Below, piece after piece: positions 7,399 to 10,585 of a stretch of DNA of 10,585 bases. The notes under the pieces are model-generated. The model searched no databases. It was not told the origin of the DNA and saw nothing but the letters and a program-made list of their open reading frames with translations. The number at the start of each line of letters is the position of its first letter. Positions within the stretch are counted from its first letter, which is position 1. The stretch comes from Lachnospiraceae bacterium (GTDB lineage Bacteria; Bacillota_A; Clostridia; Lachnospirales; Lachnospiraceae). The DNA lies in the NCBI GenBank assembly GCA_017613595.1, contig JAGADM010000140.1, positions 1-10,585 of the forward strand, in the 5' to 3' direction. A program made the position numbers and the translations under genes.

Positions 7399-7495
7399 AA
7401 CGGAATGACACAGCGCTAAGCTGACAGCGTATATAAAGAATCAAAGAATAGATTTTCGGTGCGGAAGCACAATTTCGGAAGAGGAGTATGGGAAG

Positions 7496-10267
7496 ATGAA
7501 TTTGGATGCAAATGAAAAAAAGAGGCTGCTGGAAATCTTCGCAGCGAACCTTGCGACTTACCGTAAGGCCATGAAGCAGTCGCAGGAAGAGTTCGGCGCG
7601 AAGATCGGCATTACGAGACAGACGGTCAGCTCCATCGAGCGCGGCGCATACCCGCTGACATGGTCCATATTCCTTTCCTGTCTTTTTATCTGCATGTCCC
7701 ATGTGCGTGCCAAGAAGCTTATTTTCAACACATTTGCCGCAGAGGAGGCATTCCTTTCCTACCTTACTTCAATGATGGGCGATTCGTCCGCGAAGAGCAT
7801 TCCGACCGGACACGGCTACGCCCGTCAGGTTTACTTCGGAACATGTACCATTAAGGATGATAACCGCTATACCATCGTGGATTGTGATGCCGGCGTGGAA
7901 GAAATGTTCGGCGTGCATTCGAAGGACAGCGCTTCGACCGGATATCTTTCCCTTGTTTATAAAGAAGACCGTGAGACGGTCCGCAGGATCCTTGACGAGA
8001 AGATCCGTAAGCAGATGGTTGTCTGCATGGAGCACCGCATCAACACCGCCGAGGGGCAGGTCGTATCCGTACAGTGCTTCGTACGCCGTCAGAAGAAGAT
8101 GATGAAGAACGGTCTCTTCGATATTACGATTACGCAGCTGACCGGCGAGATGCTTCGCAAGCGCCAGGTGAACAGCCTTCTTACAACACTTCCCGTGGGA
8201 GTTGCGGTATTTGAATTCCAGGGCCGCGTTTCGCACGAAAATGTTCCCGAGATTTACTACGCCAATGAGGCGTTTTACAAGATGATCGGTCATACCGCGG
8301 AGCAGTTTGCTTCGATCCACAATAATTACCTGACCGAGATCGTCGCACCTGACGACGTTAAGAATGTTGCCCGTCTCTTTGATCCGAAGGCGGAGCCCGA
8401 GACCGTACATGAGGCGGAGTTCCGCGTGAACCGCTTTGACGGAAGCGTATCCTGGGTTCACTGCAACGCGCTCGTTGTAAGCCACGGCGATGACGGAACC
8501 AACATCATCAGCTGCGCGTTTACCGAGATTACGAAACGTATCAACGCAGAGATGTCGATGAAGCATCAGCTCGATCATTACCGGCAGCTGGAAGAAACGT
8601 CCGACGATATCCAGTTCGGCTACAGCGTTCCCGATGACCGCGTGAATCTTCCCGGAAAACTTGCCGCCGCGCTCGGAACCGAGAGCAGCATCAGCCGCTT
8701 TATGGAGAAGAATCTCCTCAGGAAATTTGTTTTCGAAGAGGATTACGATGCATGCCTTGCGCTTCTTGAGAAGACGCAGGCGACCGGCGACAGCGCCAAA
8801 GGAGAGGTTCGTCTTAAAATTGACGGCAAGGAGTTCCGCTGGTGCCGTGTGATTCTGCTTGCGGCAAAGGACGAGCAGGGCAAGGTTGCTCACATTTACG
8901 GCCGTATTGAGCAGATCGATGAAGAGCGTAAGATCCGTAAGGAGCGCAGCAACGACCGGATGCTCATCAACCGCCTGTCTTCGACCGACCGTCTGACCGG
9001 CCTTTACAACCGTACCGCGTTCCGCGCGAGACTGCAGGAGACGCTCGCCGATTCTGAGATGGATGCGGTTCATGCGGTAATATACTGTGATATCAATGAT
9101 TTCTCATACATAAACGAAAAATACGGCTACCCGGCAGGCGACCGGATGCTCCGCGAATTTGCGGCGATGTTCCAGCGGAAGGGCAAGAAATGCTTTGCCT
9201 GCCGTATCCATTCGGACTATTTCCTCATTTACGTGAACGGAGAGTCCAAGGAGCAGGTGATTGCGAAACTCCGCAGCTGGTCCAAGGTGTTCGTGGAACA
9301 CCAGCTGAAGGCTTATCCGGGAATCGACATCCAGCTTTCGAGCGGCGTGTACTTCTTAAAGAAGAACGACCACGATATCCCGCTTGCGATGGACAACGCG
9401 AACCTCGCGAGAAAGCAGGCGAAGATCGGTCAGGACAGTTCCTATGTGGTTTACACGGAGGAACTCCGACAGCAGCGTAACCATGAGCAGACAATCGCCG
9501 GCGAGATCCAGAACGCGATCCGCAACAACCGTATCGAAGTATTCTTCCAGCCGAAGTTCTCTCTTGAGACGCAGGAACTGATCGGCGCCGAGGCGCTCGC
9601 ACGTTGGCTGACCGAAGACGGAACCTACCGTTACCCGGCCGATTTCGTGCCGATCCTTGAGAAGACCGGTCACGTTACCGACCTCGACTTCTGTATCTAC
9701 ACCAATGTTCTGCAGGCGCTGCAGGATTGGAAGAAGCAGGGTATGAAACTGGTTCCGATCTCCGTAAACTTCAGCAAGAACAACCAGAGCTTCCAGAAGT
9801 TCGACGAACGGATCAGCCGTCTTGCCGAGCAGTACGGCGTAGACAGCAAATATATTGAAATAGAAGTAAACGAAGAGATGCTTCTTGCGGAAAAGGAAGG
9901 CACGAGCGATTCCATCCGCGACCTGCAGGACCGCGGGTTCAAAATTACACTGGACGACTTCGGTTCCGGTAAGGAATCCCTTTCCATGCTGATCAACGCG
10001 CCGGTTAACATTGTTAAGATTGGGCGTTCGTTCTTAAAACGCATCGGTAATTCCGAGATGGAGCAGAACTATGTGCGCTGCATGTGCGATATGATCTCTT
10101 CTGTTAAGAAGGAAGCGGTTTTCGAAGGCGTTGAGACCAAGGAACAGGCCGATTTCCTGACGAGCTGCGGTTTTACGACCGCGCAGGGCTTCCTGTTTGA
10201 GCGTCCGATTCCGCTTGAGGAATTCGAGAACAAGTATCTGAAGAAGCAGATCCTGCCGTCGGCTTAG
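7496..10267 (+). CDS. XRE-type HTH - PAS-like - degenerate GGDEF - EAL protein (predicted c-di-GMP phosphodiesterase)
   Basis: A 923-residue multidomain protein. AGGAG at 7482-7486 is nine bases from the ATG. Residues 18 to about 60 resemble an XRE/Cro helix-turn-helix (SQEEFGAKIGITRQTVSSIERG), suggesting DNA binding; it runs into a hydrophobic helix (about 54-70). PAS-like sensory folds lie at about 114-216 and 228-347, with a third, weaker one at about 370-475. The GGDEF domain (about 490-650) keeps DRLTGLYNR but its signature is HSDYF at 572-576, so cyclase activity is probably lost and it may only bind GTP. The EAL domain (about 665-915) has EALARW (699), VNFS, EVNE, DDFGSG (820-825), a conserved Lys841, EGVE (877-880) and AQG (Gln897), so c-di-GMP hydrolysis to pGpG is plausible. 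Oddities are KIG where the family has KID and DDFGSGK where it has DDFGTGY. It starts 97 bases after galK without a clear terminator. Confidence 0.88.
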   Translation: MNLDANEKKRLLEIFAANLATYRKAMKQSQEEFGAKIGITRQTVSSIERGAYPLTWSIFLSCLFICMSHVRAKKLIFNTFAAEEAFLSYLTSMMGDSSAKSIPTGHGYARQVYFGTCTIKDDNRYTIVDCDAGVEEMFGVHSKDSASTGYLSLVYKEDRETVRRILDEKIRKQMVVCMEHRINTAEGQVVSVQCFVRRQKKMMKNGLFDITITQLTGEMLRKRQVNSLLTTLPVGVAVFEFQGRVSHENVPEIYYANEAFYKMIGHTAEQFASIHNNYLTEIVAPDDVKNVARLFDPKAEPETVHEAEFRVNRFDGSVSWVHCNALVVSHGDDGTNIISCAFTEITKRINAEMSMKHQLDHYRQLEETSDDIQFGYSVPDDRVNLPGKLAAALGTESSISRFMEKNLLRKFVFEEDYDACLALLEKTQATGDSAKGEVRLKIDGKEFRWCRVILLAAKDEQGKVAHIYGRIEQIDEERKIRKERSNDRMLINRLSSTDRLTGLYNRTAFRARLQETLADSEMDAVHAVIYCDINDFSYINEKYGYPAGDRMLREFAAMFQRKGKKCFACRIHSDYFLIYVNGESKEQVIAKLRSWSKVFVEHQLKAYPGIDIQLSSGVYFLKKNDHDIPLAMDNANLARKQAKIGQDSSYVVYTEELRQQRNHEQTIAGEIQNAIRNNRIEVFFQPKFSLETQELIGAEALARWLTEDGTYRYPADFVPILEKTGHVTDLDFCIYTNVLQALQDWKKQGMKLVPISVNFSKNNQSFQKFDERISRLAEQYGVDSKYIEIEVNEEMLLAEKEGTSDSIRDLQDRGFKITLDDFGSGKESLSMLINAPVNIVKIGRSFLKRIGNSEMEQNYVRCMCDMISSVKKEAVFEGVETKEQADFLTSCGFTTAQGFLFERPIPLEEFENKYLKKQILPSA

Positions 10268-10293
10268 TCCGGCGGGAGGCGTAACATTTTCCC

Positions 10294-10322
10294 TTGACAA
10301 GCGTCGGGAAAGAGGTTACAAT
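10294..10322 (+). promoter_or_regulatory. Strong sigma-A promoter for the T-box leader
   Basis: TTGACA (10294-10299) is a perfect -35 and TACAAT (10317-10322) a five-of-six -10, separated by exactly 17 bases. It starts 27 bases after the preceding stop codon and directly precedes the T-box leader. Confidence 0.85.
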
Positions 10323-10585
10323 AAGCACATATTTGGAACCGATGAGCAAGAGGAGTAGCTTTAGGGAACGGTCCAAGAGAGCCGCAGGCGGTGGGATTGC
10401 GGTACCCGGAACTTCAGTGAATGGACTTGTGAGGGCGAACCGAAAGCGTCAGCAAGTAGGGGAGACGTGAACCGCACGTTACAGCGGTACATGTATGATA
10501 GTACATGACAGAGTGTATGCGAAAGCATAAAGATAGGTGGCACCGCAGAGGATTATTCCCCTGTCCTATTCGAAAGATAGGACAG
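10323..10585 (+). promoter_or_regulatory. T-box tRNA-sensing leader, probable Trp specifier (3' end cut by window)
   Basis: An untranslated leader with T-box landmarks in the correct order. AGGAGTAG and AGAGAGCCG mark the 5' side of Stem I. The specifier region reads GTGAA-TGG-AC, with TGG at 10422-10424 in the usual place of the codon. AGTAGGGG (from 10455) and a small ACGTG/CACGT hairpin follow, then TATGC-GAAA-GCATA (10516-10529) as Stem III. The T-box core AGGTGGCACCGCAG is at 10535-10548. Its UGGC bulge would pair with a tRNA 3' end of GCCA, that is discriminator G, as found in tRNA-Trp (also Asp and Asn). GATAGG (10532-10537) can pair with CCTATT (10565-10570) to form the antiterminator. 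Uncharged tRNA should favour read-through. The controlled gene, probably trpS or a trp gene, lies outside the window. The T-box call is firm; Trp is inferred. Confidence 0.9.
10561..10585 (+). terminator. T-box terminator hairpin, truncated at the window end
   Basis: CTGTCCTAT (10561-10569) and ATAGGACAG (10577-10585) form a perfect 9-bp stem with loop TCGAAAG. The 5' arm overlaps the bases needed for the antiterminator, so the two structures are mutually exclusive. The stem may extend (CCC precedes it) and the U run is expected beyond the window. Confidence 0.85.

Noticed and set aside
7421..7454. Possible promoter between galK and the XRE-EAL gene (CTGACA with a weak downstream -10)
   Set aside because: No acceptable -10 hexamer occurs at 16-18 bases from CTGACA; the closest, TAGATT, is 22 bases away.
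7655..7706. Possible membrane segment at residues 54-70 of the XRE-EAL protein
   Set aside because: It is short, contains Cys, Ser and Trp, and directly continues the helix-turn-helix where a packed helix is expected. It is treated as part of that domain, though a membrane helix is not fully excluded.
7769..9073. 434-codon open frame on the minus strand inside the XRE-EAL gene
   Set aside because: No family motifs or supported start, and it lies wholly opposite well-supported PAS-like and GGDEF coding sequence.
10252..10276. Hairpin overlapping the stop codon of the XRE-EAL gene (CCTGCCG with CGGCGGG)
   Set aside because: It includes a G-U pair, has an 11-base loop and lacks a U run directly after the stem, so it is too weak to call a terminator.
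10323..10585. A small ORF or tRNA-like gene at the right edge
   Set aside because: The conserved T-box core, specifier region and terminator/antiterminator pair explain the segment; no supported reading frame is present.

Overview
The window looks like a chromosomal segment of a Firmicute of the class Clostridia, probably a Lachnospiraceae-type gut anaerobe. The grounds are strong GGAGG-type ribosome sites, sigma-A-like promoters, a T-box leader, an anaerobic radical-SAM activase, moderately high GC coding DNA with an AT-rich intergenic island, and protein families typical of that group. No phage, transposon, CRISPR, rRNA or tRNA is visible. The lineage is an inference from protein style, not a measured placement.

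Left part (1-2714), plus strand: the C-terminal end of a protein with three zinc ribbons (probably an SPFH-domain protein), a hairpin terminator, an unrecognised 215-residue protein and an AI-2E/PerM-family membrane protein. These end in a hairpin terminator that can also serve the converging genes on the other strand.

Middle (2807-4039), minus strand: tadA (tRNA A34 deaminase) followed by an NrdG-type glycyl-radical-enzyme activase, an apparent two-gene operon. About 210 bases of AT-rich DNA (4040-4249) separate it from the divergent plus-strand genes. This stretch carries back-to-back candidate promoters and a dyad placed like an operator.

Right part (4250-10267), plus strand: a soluble LacI-like sugar-sensor domain fused to an intact GGDEF diguanylate cyclase but without the LacI DNA-binding domain, then galactokinase galK, then a 923-residue protein joining an XRE-type helix-turn-helix to PAS-like domains, a degenerate GGDEF and a largely intact EAL phosphodiesterase domain. 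No convincing terminator lies between the three, so they may be one transcription unit in which predicted c-di-GMP synthesis and breakdown flank a galactose-use gene. This is the most interesting part of the window: a possible intracellular sugar-to-c-di-GMP circuit with its own DNA-binding component.

Right edge (10294-10585): a consensus promoter and a T-box tRNA-sensing leader. Its probable specifier is UGG (Trp) and its UGGC bulge suits a tRNA with discriminator G. The leader is cut by the window end inside its terminator hairpin; the controlled gene, perhaps trpS or a trp gene, lies outside.
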